DNA of 64,000 nucleotides from NCBI RefSeq assembly GCF_037038585.1, contig NC_092520.1:7952501-8016500 (forward strand), read 5' to 3'. A program made the translations under genes and the position numbers. This stretch comes from Patagioenas fasciata. Lineage: Eukaryota; Chordata; Aves; Columbiformes; Columbidae. Shown here one piece after another: positions 23,096-35,205 of the stretch (position 1 is its first letter; each line of letters starts with the position of its first letter). The notes beneath the pieces are model-generated. The model searched no databases. It saw only the letters and a list, made by a program, of their open reading frames with translations, and had not been told where the DNA came from.

Positions 23096-24857
23096 GAATT
23101 TGTTAATACGTAGTTTATTGTCATCATGTAACTTGCCAAAGAAAAGGCAGGAGTTAGAGGAATGACTGTTTAAATAGAACAAACTCTTCAAGTACCTCTC
23201 CATGAGGCATTTATTTGATGGTCAGCAGTTGCTGTAGCAAACCTGGGTAATCTATTTTAACTGTGAGAGTGAAATTAATCCATCCACAGTCGCTCTTTTG
23301 ACAGTGGAATATCCAACATGACATAAAACTTTCAGGTACTTTCAGCTGCACAGCTAAAAGTTCATTTGCAGAAGAAAAAGTCCAAGTCTTCTACTGTTTG
23401 TGTTACTCATGGGATTGGAATTATGTCAGAGAAGATAATTTGAGTTTTCCTCTTCTGATATCCATGAATGCTACAAACTTTACTTCTAGGGAGTTTTCCA
23501 TTTTATTCCTCTAAAGACAAGGCAATGATCTGGCTGAGAATTGGATAAAGATTTAGCATGTCCATCCAGACTGAGTTGCCTTCTGCTTCTCTTTGCCACC
23601 CTGTTTAAGAGGTGCCATTGTAGTTCTTCGATTCTACTCTCTTTCATTCTCTTTAGTCTATGACACTGGTCTATGAGTCTGCTTGTTCAGGAAATCTTTG
23701 TTAACACATGTGGGATGTCGCACGAAATTATCAAATCATTTTCTTGCCAGGTGGGGATGCATTAAAGTCAATGCAACTCAATGTGGGATTGACCAATTCA
23801 GATATTTCAAACAGGATCATTTTAGCCTTTTTAGTCCTTGTTCCTGCTGTTCGTAAAATAAATGGCTTTCACATATAAAGGAACTTATATGAACTTATAA
23901 GCCTTTCCTCAGAAGAACTGAATTACCAATCATAAGCTCTTACAAATAAAGAAAAATGATTTATCTCCCGAAAAAGAGAAATCACAGATGGGAGGAAAAG
24001 TAATGGTTAACATAGCAACAGGTCTTGAAATAAGTGAAGTGAGCAAAAATAAATGTGGAAAATAAAACCATTTGCAGAGATTTAAAAGAGTAATAAGAGA
24101 AAAAATGCAGAGAAAAGTAAAGCAAATAGGAAATAAAAAATGATGGAAACCATTACTTACTATCTATAAGAGATGAACAGAACTATTTAGACATATTTCT
24201 TTCAGCATCAAATGACTGAATAAAGACTTTAAAAAGTTGCTCAATTTGTAGTTTCCTATTTAATTTAAAATAAGTTTTCTATTATTTTGCTTTATTCTAT
24301 ATTAATGACTCAGATACAAGAGTGATGTCATGTACAAGATATGGGGATGATTATGTATTCTTCAACATGAACGCAGATTGCTAAGTAAACTTGTTCTTGG
24401 AACCCAAAATTTATCCTGCTGATCTAATGATGATGTACTTCTGCCCAAGAATTTTACTTGCCTTATTGGCAATGTTCTCTCACACACAAATACAAGAACT
24501 GCAATTCTGAATCAGTGCAATGTCCTGTGCAGTTCCTTCCTGTACTTAAAAATCAAACAAATAACACTCCAAAAGGATTTATTTTAAACAAAAATCTTCT
24601 GATTTGTTTTACTGAGCCAAGATCTAGTTCTCAGCAGTGTCTTGTAGCAATGAATCTCACAGCCCAGTTCTGCTCTATTTAGATTTTTTTTCCTCCATTG
24701 TGGAAGTAGCCTCTTCCAGTTGCATTGACCGCATCTGTGATAGGTTCATGTGAGTCACAAGAATCCAACAGTGGCTTTGTCTACAGGCAAGAGGATATAG
24801 TTTTAATTTCTGTGGAGTTTCCAGAGGAACCTGGGAACTTGCAAAGATGTAAACCAA
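23096..24857. other. Unique non-coding DNA with an A/G-rich segment
   Basis: Nothing coding is recognised. Positions 23930-24140 are conspicuously A-rich and purine-rich on the plus strand. Confidence 0.5.
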
Positions 24858-25689
24858 CAACATCCAGCGAGACCTGGACAGGCTGGAGAGTTGGGCAGGG
24901 AAAAGTTTAATGAAATATAACAAGGGAAAGTGTAGAGTCTTACATCTGGGTGGGAACAACCCCAGGTTCCAATATAAGTTGAGGAATGACCTATTAGAGA
25001 GCAGTGTAGGGGAAAGGGACCTGGGGGTCCTGGTGTACAGCAGGATGACCATGAGCCAGCACTGTGCCCTTGTGGCCAGGAAGGCCAATGACATCTGGGG
25101 TATGTTAGAAGGGGGATGGTTAGTAGGTCAGAGATGTTCTCCTTCCCCTCTGCTCTGCCCTGGTGAGACCACACCTGGAATATTGTGTCCAGTTCTGGAC
25201 CCCTCAGTTCCAGAAGGACAGGGAACTGCTGGAGAGAGTCCAGCGCAGGGCAACAAAGATGCTGAAGGGAGTGGAGCATCTCCCGTGTGAGGAAAGGCTG
25301 AGGGAGCTGGGGCTCTTTAGCTTGGAGAAGAGGAGACTGAGGGGTGACCTTATTAATGGTTATAGAAATATAAAGGGTGAGTGTCATGAGGATGGAGCCA
25401 GGCTCTTCTTGGTGACAACCAATGATAGGACAAGGGGTAATGGATGCAAACTGGAACACAAAAAGGTTCCACTTAAATTTGAGACAAAACTTCTTCTCAG
25501 TGAGGGTGACAGAGCACTGGAACAGGCTGCCGAGTGGGGTTGTGGAGTCTCCTACTCTGGAGGCATTCAAGACCTACCTGGACACCTTCCTGTGTAACCT
25601 CAGCTGGGTGTTCCTGCTCCGGCAGGGGGATTGGACTGGATGAGCTTTTGAGGTCCCTTACAATCCCTGACATTCTGTGATTCTGTGAA
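24858..25689 (+). mobile_element. CR1 LINE, C-terminal ORF2 plus 3' UTR (tail group 4)
   Basis: The copy starts in the CATCCAGCGAGACCTGGACA block just after the reverse transcriptase core. It includes the GAAAGGGACCTGGGGGTCCT and GTGAGGAAAGGCTGAGGGAG blocks and ends in CATTCTGTGATTCTGTGAA. Two overlapping frames, 24910-25290 and 25163-25597, read successive parts of the ORF2 C-terminus ([10 protein letters not shown], then [11 protein letters not shown] and [18 protein letters not shown]). A frame break therefore lies between them. It is the same family as 13861 and 54871. Confidence 0.96.
24910..25597 (+). pseudogene. CR1 ORF2 C-terminal remnant, frame-broken
   Basis: The first part (24910-25160) encodes the post-RT connection with [15 protein letters not shown] and [10 protein letters not shown]. 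The frame then drifts into meaningless residues from about 25095. The proper continuation, [21 protein letters not shown] and [19 protein letters not shown], resumes in another frame from 25163. The reverse transcriptase catalytic core and the endonuclease are absent because of 5' truncation. The fragment cannot encode a working protein. The frame break falls in the same short interval as the one in the copy at 55.4 kb. Confidence 0.9.
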
Positions 25690-26274
25690 CACTGGTGTGA
25701 TTGCTGCCCTCAGTGCTTGCAGCTTCGCCTTGCAGAACTGCATCAGTGGTAGAGGGTTCCCTTCCCTGAAATTGTGACATTGGAGTATTGTCGTCTTGTG
25801 GGATATTCCCTTTTTGGAGTCAGAGGGCTATGGTTTTTCACAGCCTGCTAAGAGAAAGATGTAGATGTGCTCAAGTCTGATCTTTTTTTTTTGTCAATCA
25901 ACCAGTTTAGAGATTCTATATTGGTTAAAAATGTTGGCTCCATTCCGGAGAAGCTGAGATGGGACATCATGACTGACTCAGCCAACCTTACCGTATGCTG
26001 TTGCTGGGCCGGGGGGCTGTACAAACCCAACACATGTTCCTGTCCCCTCTCTTCTGTTGGCAGTTGAGCCAGGGTAGCTGTGCAGTCAGGTGGCCTGGTC
26101 ACCAGTCCAGTGGAAAGCTAACCAAGGAAAGCAGGAAGGAAGGGACAGAGAAATGGAAAGGGGAAGATGGAAGGGCTGTCCATGAGATCCAGTTCTGTAG
26201 TCCTGGCTTCTACAAGTTGGCTCACCAACAATCATTTATTTCAGACATGTTGCATGAGCAGAAGTGGTTAGCGT
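25690..26274. other. Unique non-coding DNA
   Basis: No gene or repeat is recognised between two CR1 elements. Confidence 0.4.
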
Positions 26275-26520
26275 GACTCAGTCTCCTCCTCTCCATCTCA
26301 GCCAGTATCTTATGTATTTCTTCAGGTCTCTTGTTTCTTTCCGCCTAGCACAGTCCAAATATTTTCATTCTCACCATCCTTGCTGCCTTTCTTTGAATAT
26401 TCCCTTCTCTAATTCTGCTATGCTCCTCTCAAGACTGAGTGATCAAAGTTGCACACAGTGTTCTAGAGGAGAAGGTAACAGTGATTTATATGAGGGCACT
26501 GTGATACCTCTTAGTAGTGT
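26275..26520 (-). mobile_element. Old CR1-type LINE fragment, antisense
   Basis: The right half keeps the antisense CR1 order: a CTTGCTGCCTTTCTTTGAAT block, CAAAGTTGCACACAGTGTTC, a short spacer and GTGATTTATATGAGGGCACT. These correspond to the 'cacagtattcc ... tatagaggca' segment of old CR1 families. There is no tail, and the divergence is high. Only the segment from about 26360 onward is well supported. Confidence 0.6.
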
Positions 26521-28145
26521 TTGAGGTGGGTAATATCTGCATCCAAAGGACTGTTTGTCCTATCTTAAGAGTCCCTGAGAAGTTCTCAGGATTTAATGAT
26601 GTGGTTGATACATTTCCTGGTTAAATGTGCTGTAGCCCACAGCTGAAAGACAGCATTTGTATGAGCATCCTCCCTTCCTTCTACTTTTGTGGCTAATATG
26701 GATGCAGGGTTGGAAAAAGTCTGCTTGATTCTAAGATTCTGATCCTCTCCAGCTCCCAACCTCATGCTGGTGCTCCTTCCTCCCTGTCCCATAACTGGCT
26801 GCTCATCACAAGATGGTTCAACTCCAACCAGCCCTGAATGATCAAGAGGCTCATGCCTGGCTCAGCTGATGAGTCCACAAGCCACCATTGAATTGTCTAT
26901 ATTCGTTGTGAGTATCTTTAGAGACCTGCAGTACAGATCAACACAATGGGAACCCTTTTTATTGTTTGTTTGGAGACAGAGGGATTTTCGAGGTAACAGC
27001 CATGCAGTGTTCCAGGTGCAGACTTCCGAATAGGGAGTTGTGCCTTTGAAGTGCCTCTCGTGAACACGTCCACATTTTAGGTGTGTACAGCTGGTAAGAC
27101 AAATCCTGCCCTGAATCACAATCTCCATCTGAATTACTACCATTCTCTGTCTCCTCCTTTTAGAGGGCAAATCTTTTATTCCTACCCAGCTCTGGTGTTA
27201 AGGTGCATTGATTTTCATTGGGCATATCAGACCTAACACAGCAACAAATAAGCAATCAAAGCTGACCTCATAGATTTTGCTTCTACCTTCTGTTAATCTT
27301 TTCCTTCATGACATCAGGAAAAAGAAATAAATGGCCACTGTTCTCTCTCTTCGCATCCACTTTCCAAGTCATGCTTGCAGATTTCATTAACCTTCACTTT
27401 TTGAATATTACACCTCACTTTTTATTATTATAAAAGCAAACGATTAAAGTCATGTTTGATATTTTGTTTAGATAAATATGTATACACAAGATATATATTT
27501 ATATTTTGCTTCACATCACTGTCATGATAAAGGGGATATTTTATGTTTTGTTGCTTTCTTAGGACATTAATAGCATACTCATTATCCTCATCTGCCTGAC
27601 ACCTGAGGTTTTCACTTGCAATTTACATTCTTTTTCCCTGGGGGTGGGAAAGGCAGTTCCAAAGACCTGATGCTAAATGCATTCATCCATCACATTGGGC
27701 TGCAGAAGTAGCTGGCTATTTCTCTTCAGAACTGTAGCTCTTCCAAGAGTCTTATGCTGTTAGCCCTTATTTCAGAGCAGCATTTCACCTGGAAAAAGGA
27801 GCCAGGAATGCCTGAAATTCAGAGGAAGAAACACGTGGAGGTACATGGTCAGAGCCTGCAGTACCATAGTGAGGTATTTTGCTGCCCAAGCACATTTCTT
27901 AATTTCAGACTTTTCCTTTCCCCAACTTCTCTGAGCTTTGCCCCGACTCCTCCTCACCCCCTCATTAACAGGCGTTGTTCCCAGCATTGCATTGGACCTG
28001 AACTCTCTTCTTACTCATCAGGAAGAGCGGCAGCAGCACCCACAAAGATGCATTTGCCTCCAGTGTCATCCCCTCTCACATCACCGATCAAATGCCTTGA
28101 GGTTAATTTTGGAAGCTAAGATCTGCCACTGCTTTTAGAGGAAAC
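26521..28145. other. Unique non-coding DNA
   Basis: No gene or repeat is recognised. A 121-codon plus-strand frame (27754-28119) and a 102-codon minus-strand frame (26862-27170) have no motif. Confidence 0.5.
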
Positions 28146-28302
28146 ACAGAATCATAGAATCATTTAGGTTGGAAAAGACCTTTAAGATCATTGAGTCCAT
28201 CACTGCCAAGTCCACCTCTAAACCATGTCCCTGAGAACCTCATCTACGTGTATTTTAAACACCTCCATGGATGGTGACTCAGCCACTTCCTTGGGCAGAC
28301 CT
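28146..28302 (-). mobile_element. CR1 LINE 3' tail, antisense (tail group 3)
   Basis: It begins CAGAATCATAGAATCATTTA with the GTTGGAAAAGACCTTTAAGA block and the CACTGCCAAGTCCACCTCTA block. It ends near CTTCCTTGGGCAGACC. Confidence 0.93.
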
Positions 28303-28464
28303 CGGTAGCCTTTTAGATTGGGTTGGAACATTCACATTTGGTACCAACAATAAATAACAGTCTCTAGGAAATGTTGATGTTAATCTTTCTGAGCAAAATT
28401 CAGAAATACTGCTGACACTTCTGGGGGCAGCAGAACTCAAAGGGGAGCTTTGATGTGCCTTGTG
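28303..28464. other. Short unique spacer
   Basis: No feature is recognised. Confidence 0.3.
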
Positions 28465-28538
28465 CTTCTGTGTGTTGTTCTCCTCAGCTGTAGCATGGGG
28501 ATGGTCATCTGCTTCCACTCTAGGATAATGTGAGATTT
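28465..28538 (+). mobile_element. Possible MIR-like SINE relic
   Basis: CCTCAGCTGTAGCATGGGGA followed by TGGTCATCTGC and a GGATAATGTGAGATT block follows the MIR core spacing. The stretch is short and diverged, so this is a weak call. Confidence 0.42.
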
Positions 28539-31488
28539 AAAAAAAATAGGTAAAAGTTTAATACCTGTTGCTAGAAATCAATGTTTTACTTCAAGGATTT
28601 AAACTTTACAACTTTTCTTGCTCGCATCTTTATTTATATTGTTTTGAATACAATGCTGTCTGATCTATCCTGAGAGCAGCTGTTAAGAAGAATCTCTGCT
28701 CCCTGTCTAGGGAACGTACAGAGCAAGAGAATGAAAACGTACAAATAACACTTGAAATCGGTACGTCCAGCCTGTCTATCATAGCACTGACCATCAACGC
28801 TGATGTGAGTTAGATTGCAAGAGGAAGATTAGAAAACATCTGCGCCCTCATAGACTCCAGTGAGAGGTTATGTAGAAATAGTGAGTATTTGTAGAAAAAA
28901 CTGTCTCACAAAAGGAGAGCTTTTGATTCAGTGAACCACAAAAACAACTTTAGGAGTTCTTCTTGGCTGAGAGAGCTTTTACACTGCCTGAGACTGGCAA
29001 GGAAGGTGATAAACAGAGGGAGAAATGAGAAATGGGAAGGAGTCCCGGAGAAATGCTGCTGGGATTTGTACTTCATTTTTTTGTGGAGCTGTTTCCCTGG
29101 TGAGCTGTAAGGAATCATAAGCAGCACAAAGGGGGCGAGATTGTCTCTTCCCCCATGCAGACAACAAGAGTGAGCATCTGCAGTTGGGAAGAGGAGAATT
29201 AGCTTCCATGGGACAGCTCTGTCTCCTTCACACAGGCCACAGGGAGTAAAGGGTGGGAGAAGGACCCACTGCTTTAGCCCTCTGTATCTCTCCAAGCAGA
29301 AGCAAGGAACAAGCATGGAGGGAAAAATAATTTTCCAGTCATCTATAGATGCCTCTCATGAGAGAACGAATTGTCAGCTTCAAGGCACATCATGTTCCTA
29401 GGTTTGAATTCTGCTCAGAATATACTGTATCCCTCAATGAGCAGAGGATGCTGCCTTGCAAGGAGCTGGGAAGATTAACAAGAGTGGAAGTGATGGAAGT
29501 GAAGGTAAAGGTCAGAAATATGGAGTAATAGTAACAGAAAGTATCTAGCTTGGAAAATGAAGTCTCATACATCTGGGAAAAAATAATCAGAAACTCATCT
29601 GTTCTGCAGGACAGAGATATTTAGCGAGCACTAGAAATAATAAAAAAAAAAACCAAAAACAAACCAACCAACCAACCAACCAAAAAAAACCACAAAAAAC
29701 ACCCCAACCTAGATATAGTGGTGGGAAACCAATTAGACGTGGACTTGTATTGGCACTAAAGAGTATGATTTTGGGGCTACACACAGAAGCAAAACCATTA
29801 TCTTCCAGGGAGGTGACGATCCAGCTGTATCTGGCACACATGGAACAGTATCTCTGGCATATCAATACCAGACTGACATGGATGAATTGGAGGGAATTCA
29901 GAGAAAAGTGTCATTAGAAAGGAAAGGGCTGGAGGGAATTTTTTTATACATGAAAGATTAAAAATGTGTTTTATATGTTTTAGAGGTGACTCAAGTTGGA
30001 AAGAATAATGTTCTACAAGAAAAGGAAGGCAGTAAATAGAAAGGAGGAAAAAATACATTTAGGATAACAGAGTAGGTATCTGTATAAAGAGTAAAAAGGA
30101 TCAAGGACAACAGAGGGAGGAAAAAATTATTTGAGGATAAGATTGATATATATAATTGTGAAATAGCCCTAAGATGGAAGTGGTAGATGCCCGTGATGAG
30201 CACATTTCAGTATCATCAGTAATATGAAGAGATACCTGGGGTAACTGGAGTGCCCAAGCAAGTCTGGCCCAGCAGCACAGAGCTCTAAGCAGATATCTCC
30301 AAGCAAGACATTTGTGTTGGTGAGCAACAGATACTTTCTTTGGCTCATAATGGGGATCTGCTCTTAAATGTCTTCCAAGTCTGACTTGCTTACCCATTCA
30401 TACTTCCTTACACAAATACAACTCTACCTCTCTTCTTCAGTGTCTTCCAGAGGAAGCCTGATTAGTGAGAAGACATAAAAGACAAGGGTGTCCTCCTGAC
30501 AAGCTACTCCTCACTTCTCCTTGCTCCTGGTTCAGATTCAGATCCCTTTCTGAGTTGTGTCTGACGTGGTCCCTTCGCTGCTGCTGCAGACATCAATCCT
30601 TGCCCTCTGTCCCTCAAGGTTTCTCTCCTGGTGATACTGAAGCCCACAGAATTCCCCTGGTTTTCCTACCGTGTGGCTGATTTTCTCTTTCCAGAATAAA
30701 AAAGCAGAATAGCAGACCTGGTCGCTGCTGCAGTCTTTGCCCTGGTGAGAGTTGTGCCTCTTCCCTTCCCATCTCCTCAAAACCAAGCCTGATCACAGGA
30801 CCTGATTACACTATTCAGGGCTCTGTTTACCCTGCACTTGTGCTGTTCATCTGAGATATTTCTGTTTTACTCAGAAGTACCACAGGGCCAGGCATGTGTT
30901 TAGTACCACTGTACAAATTTGCAACTCCTTGACACCAGCTTTACCGCTGGGGTGGAGCTGGAGACCGGCAGCCTACGGCATTGCTGGGGCAGGGACTGGG
31001 ATGAAAGGCGGTCCTGAGCCATTAGGAGGGTGGGGGGAGGCCCTGGGCTGCACCCACAGTTCAAGAGTTCCAATCAGACCCCTTTTGGTTATTTGTGATA
31101 TCTATGGAGATTTTTCTCAGTTGTTTCTATGGAGACTACGATGCTGCCTTTGATTGAAACTTTTACAGAGGGATTAGTAAGAACATGTGGCCTTTCACTG
31201 CAGCTCAGTGATTGAGTTCCAGCGCAGCGTAGTAAGTGGAGGTCATTAACATCTGATAGCTGTGTAGGGACCTTGGTATTATTCAGCAATTAGTATCCTT
31301 CACTGATACCAGAAACACAAAAAGCAGTAGAATATCACTAGGGGGATGAGCAAATTAACATCACACGTTCTTTAGTGTACTGTTTATCAATGAATGCCAA
31401 CTACCCAAGTTTATGAGGACACAAATATTTGGCTCTGTTCCTCCCCTGCTCCTTTCAGTTTTATTTTATAAACAAAGAAACCCCACAC
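28539..31488. other. Unique non-coding DNA, about 3 kb
   Basis: No gene is recognised. It includes the A-rich (AACC)n patch at 29642-29704 and a purine-rich stretch at about 29880-30200. The 136-codon minus frame at 28906-29316 has no domain. Confidence 0.5.
29642..29704. repeat. A-rich low-complexity patch with (AACC)n core
   Basis: Poly-A is followed by about five CCAA units and then more A-rich sequence. It resembles an old poly-A tail that has become a microsatellite, but I see no retrogene body next to it. Confidence 0.85.
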
Positions 31489-31674
31489 CCTTTACTTTGA
31501 GGTACCAGAGCCCTGGAACAGTCTGTCCAGAGAGGTTGTGGAGTCTCCTTCTCTGGAGACATTCAAACCCACCTGGACACCTTCCTGTGTGATCTGCTCT
31601 GGTGACCCTGCGTTAGCAGGTGGGTTGGACTGGATGATCTCCAGAGGTCCCTTCCAACCCCAACCATTCTGTGA
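31489..31674 (+). mobile_element. CR1 LINE 3' fragment (tail group 2)
   Basis: It starts in ACTTTGAGGTACCAGAGCCC, contains GTTGTGGAGTCTCCTTCTCT and ATCTCCAGAGGTCCCTTCCA, and ends with CCATTCTGTGAT. The reading frame is partly open but truncated at the 5' end. Confidence 0.95.
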
Positions 31675-32796
31675 TCAGCTGGGTTTTGCAATCTGCAAAC
31701 AAAGTCCCAGCAGAACTGTGATCAACTGGGCATCACGTCGCATGGACAGGACTCCTCGTGGGGCTTCTGTGTTATTCAGCACTGCAAAGCCCCATGTGTT
31801 TACTAGCAGCAGTGATGAAAGTGCTCTTGACTATGGAGAAGTATGAGGTAGGAGATGGTCAGATGATACTTCTTAATAGAAAAAAAAAAAAAAGAAATAC
31901 CGCTGGGGTACATGTTTGTTTCAGAAAGCGTTGCTTAGCCACTACCAAACAGACCATTTCACTCTCTAAATCCGCAGGGTGGAATTTGTCTGTTAAATTT
32001 TCGCTGTGTGACACATCCTGTAAGGCACAAACGAACAACATAATTATTTCGAAGCCTTAAATGTTGAAGACCAGAGAGTTAAAAATATCAGATCTATATT
32101 ACCCTTCCTCTATTTTTTGGTACATTTAAGCTCCAGCTCTTCCTGCTTCTTTAGCAGTGCAAGAACCTGTAACACTGCAGCACACTGTGAACATGCTGTA
32201 CAGAGAGGACAAGATGAGATGGGAGAGCGACACATGTCACCAGGATGTCCCCCTGAGCCAGCCATGCAGGAGCCTCTGGCATTGAGGAGGCACAGGGGAA
32301 AATGTGAAAGTTATATCTGCCTCATCCTATCACAGAAACAGCACCTGCTGCTGGTGGGCTACAGCATCTGTACCACAAGGACAGGGTCAGAGCATCACTG
32401 CGGGCAGTGATCACCACCTGCCCCTGGGTCAGGCCTGGATTTGCTCAACGACGAGTGATGCAGGCAGGAGACCTTGGTCTGAGCTGCAGCATCTTCAGCA
32501 ACCCCTCTGCTGCCAGAAGCCAAGTATTCCACTGGTTTCATGAAACCTGGAGTAGGTCACTCCTCCTTCTTGCTACTGCCTTTAATTTTCAGTTCAGAGC
32601 TTGACAAGAAATGCACTGTTTTTCTGTTGCATGTGAGGAATAGGTGGTGAGGAGCAGATGTGTTTTGGGATGTACAATCTTAAATGTTCCTGGCAAGCCA
32701 GTAGTAAGACAGGTCCTAAATCATGTGATGAGATGGTACACTTTCTTTGATCAACCTTGTGGGATGCATTCAGAATGTCTTTGCTTTGGTTATTTT
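31675..32796. other. Unique non-coding DNA
   Basis: No gene is recognised. A poly-A run lies at about 31880. Plus-strand frames of 79 to 100 codons have no motif. Confidence 0.45.
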
Positions 32797-32900
32797 TGTT
32801 GTTGTTGTTGTTTTTTCTTTGTTTTGTTTTGTTTTGTTTTGTTTTGTTTTGTTTTGTTTTGTTTTGGTTTGGTTTGGTTTGGTTTGCTTGTTTGTTATTA
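32797..32900. repeat. Compound T/G microsatellite (GTT)n-(GTTTT)n-(GGTTT)n
   Basis: A GTT trinucleotide run passes into about ten GTTTT pentamers, then four GGTTT pentamers, then TTGCTTGTTTGTT. It produces spurious phenylalanine-rich and lysine/asparagine-rich frames on both strands. Confidence 0.95.
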
Positions 32901-33218
32901 ACATTAGTGCATATCAGAGATTGCTGAAATGTGTTGTATGTGTGACAAAGGCTGGAAATCATGACACTGGAGATAAGAAGTAATTCTTAAAGACAAGTAA
33001 AATCCTGTACTTGCAATTATAGCCATTACTTTGCAAACGAAAGTGAGTGGTCATTAAATAGCAGCTTGTATAACTTCAGAAAGATGGGAAAAATCTCTTT
33101 CATCTAAATAGTCAAACTAGGTGTTCCTTAGGTCTACAGTATCAGCATGTGCAACCGCACAGTATCACCAGTGATACTGCACTGGGAGAGCAGGGAGGGC
33201 TGGCAAGTAGTGGAAGAG
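32901..33218. other. Unique non-coding spacer
   Basis: No feature is recognised. Confidence 0.35.
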
Positions 33219-33490
33219 GAGGACCAAGGGGTGATGGTTTTAAACTAGAAGAGGTAAGATTCAGGTTAGACATGAGGAAGAAATTTTTAACACTGAGGGT
33301 GGTGAAACCTTGGCCCAGGTTGGCCAAAGAGGTGGTGGATGCCCCATCCCTGGAGACATCCCAGGCCAGGCTGGACGGGGCTCTGAGCAACCTGATCTGG
33401 GTGAAGATGTCCCTGCTCATGGCAGGGGTGGCACTGGATGAGCTTTGAAGTGCCCTTCCAACCCAAACTGTTCTGATTCTGTGATTCTGT
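33219..33490 (+). mobile_element. CR1 LINE 3' fragment (tail group 1)
   Basis: It starts at the AGGACCAAGGGGTGATGGTT block and passes through TGGATGCCCCATCCCTGGAG and GTGAAGATGTCCCTGCTCAT. It ends with TTCTGATTCTGTGATTCTGT. Confidence 0.96.
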
Positions 33491-34511
33491 GCCATACTGT
33501 AGAACAAATGCTGCCCTGAGTATAATCAGAGACCCTCAACAGCATCCCATAGGCCAAGGAGATGCTGCTATTGGTTCCTGTGCACAGGCTGCCAACTGCA
33601 ACCATCTCCTCCAGGGAAAATGCATGCAACCTGCTTCAGGCTTGTAAATACAGCATATAACTTTTGATTGATGAAGAGGAGGATAAGGAAGAGTTATTTG
33701 GGCTGGGTATACTCTGGAAAACACTAGCCAGGCTTCTTGATCTTAAAAGGCATGATGTTGTCCCGTACTTTAAAGAAAAAAAGTTTTAAAAGCTTGTACG
33801 TCTAATGACCAAAGGTAAAACTTCATTATGTCAATATTGACCTTTGCATTGGAATAGCAAATAAATATTTTCTTAGTTACATGGATTTTTGTAAAATAAA
33901 GTGTACTTGTACTCCTGGATTAGGATGATTTTGGTGACAGGCAGTGTAGCAGTCTTTTTGTTCATTTTGCAATGTAGCCTGGGGCTGCTGAACCATGACC
34001 TATTTTTTACTTTGATAAATCCTATCCCTGTGTTCCTCTGTTTTGATAACAGCTATAAAAAAGGATAGGCAGTAATTTAATAAATAGGAACTGTAAAACA
34101 GAGCTAACAGAAGGAATTACTTAAAAGATATCATTAGTGACAGCCCTGTGTCCAAAGTGGCAAAAGGGTTCAATAAGGATTACAGCTGTCAAAGCAACGG
34201 GCAGGATGCACTTGACTTCCCGCAGGCTTTGTACTCAGAGGCTGTTAGTTCTCAGCTGTTTCTTACCTTCTCTTGACGATCCTTTGGGCTCCATGAGAGC
34301 TGCATATTATTTCAGAGATATTTTGTTTTGTCTGTCACTGGTAGAGTTGTTCTGGATTCAAACAGTATATTATGTTGGGTCTAAACTACAGGGATTAGCA
34401 TGGGAATAGTGATGTTGGTTGGGATCCTCCAGCAACTGCATCTGCTTACGGACAAAAGCATTGACACTGCTCATGCAGTGATGACACATTTACATTTACA
34501 ATGGGTCAGTT
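33491..34511. other. Unique non-coding DNA
   Basis: No gene or repeat is recognised. A 90-codon frame at 34137-34409 lacks motifs. Confidence 0.45.
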
Positions 34512-34886
34512 CAACCTGGAGAAGAGAAGCTGAAAGAGGATCTTATCAATGCTTCTAAAAATCTCAAGGGTGGATGTCAAGAAGATGGGACCAGAGTCCT
34601 TTCAGTGGTGCCCAACGATAGGACAAGGGGAAACAGGCACAGATTGAAGCACAGGAGGTTCCATCTGAATATGAGGAGAAACTTCTTTACTTTGAGGTGC
34701 CAGAGCCCTGGAACAGGCTGCCCAGAGAGGCTGTGGAGTCTCCTCCTCTGGAGACATTCAAACCCACCTGGACACATTCCTGTGTGATCTGCTCTGGTGA
34801 ACCTGCTTTAGCAGGTGGGTTGGACTGGACAATCTCCAGAGGTCCCTTCCAATCCCAACCTTTCTGTGATTCCGTGATTCTGCGAA
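34512..34886 (+). mobile_element. CR1 LINE 3' fragment (tail group 2)
   Basis: It starts CAACCTGGAGAAGAGAAGCT and continues through GGTGCCCAACGATAGGACAA and CAGAGCCCTGGAACAGGCTG to TTCTGTGATTCCGTGATTCT. It closely parallels the copies at 15566 and 31489. Confidence 0.96.
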
Positions 34887-35111
34887 TTAACTTTATGGAG
34901 TAGCACTAAGGGTTGGCATAAAATAAAACAGGATATAAATAATTTCAATTAAAATTCCATCCATAGCTTCCAACCACAAAGTCTTTCCCCTGAACCTCTA
35001 AATCATCCTAAATCCTGTAGCTTTTGTGGAGGCTGGGAACTGTATTGGAACTAAACTTTACAACTGAAGATTATCCTGCTTAATTTCTAAGTTCTGATCA
35101 CATAAATAGTT
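34887..35111. other. Unique non-coding spacer
   Basis: No feature is recognised. Confidence 0.3.
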
Positions 35112-35205
35112 CTACAGCCAGCACTGGATCTGTTCTGTGATTTTGGAGAAGCTATTTAAATGTTTGATGACAGCTTATATAAAAATCAATGGCAACGGTA
35201 TCAAA
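35112..35205 (+). mobile_element. Possible MIR-like SINE relic
   Basis: TTCTGTGATTTTGGAGAAGC followed by TATTTAAATG and, after a gap, a degraded ATATAAAAATCAATGGCAAC block mirrors the MIR order 'tgtgaccttgggcaagc, acttaa, tgtaaaatggggat'. It is strongly diverged. Confidence 0.4.

Noticed and set aside
24803..25570. 255-codon minus-strand frame
   Set aside because: It lies antisense to a CR1 ORF2 remnant whose sense strand carries the true family motifs. It is a shadow frame.
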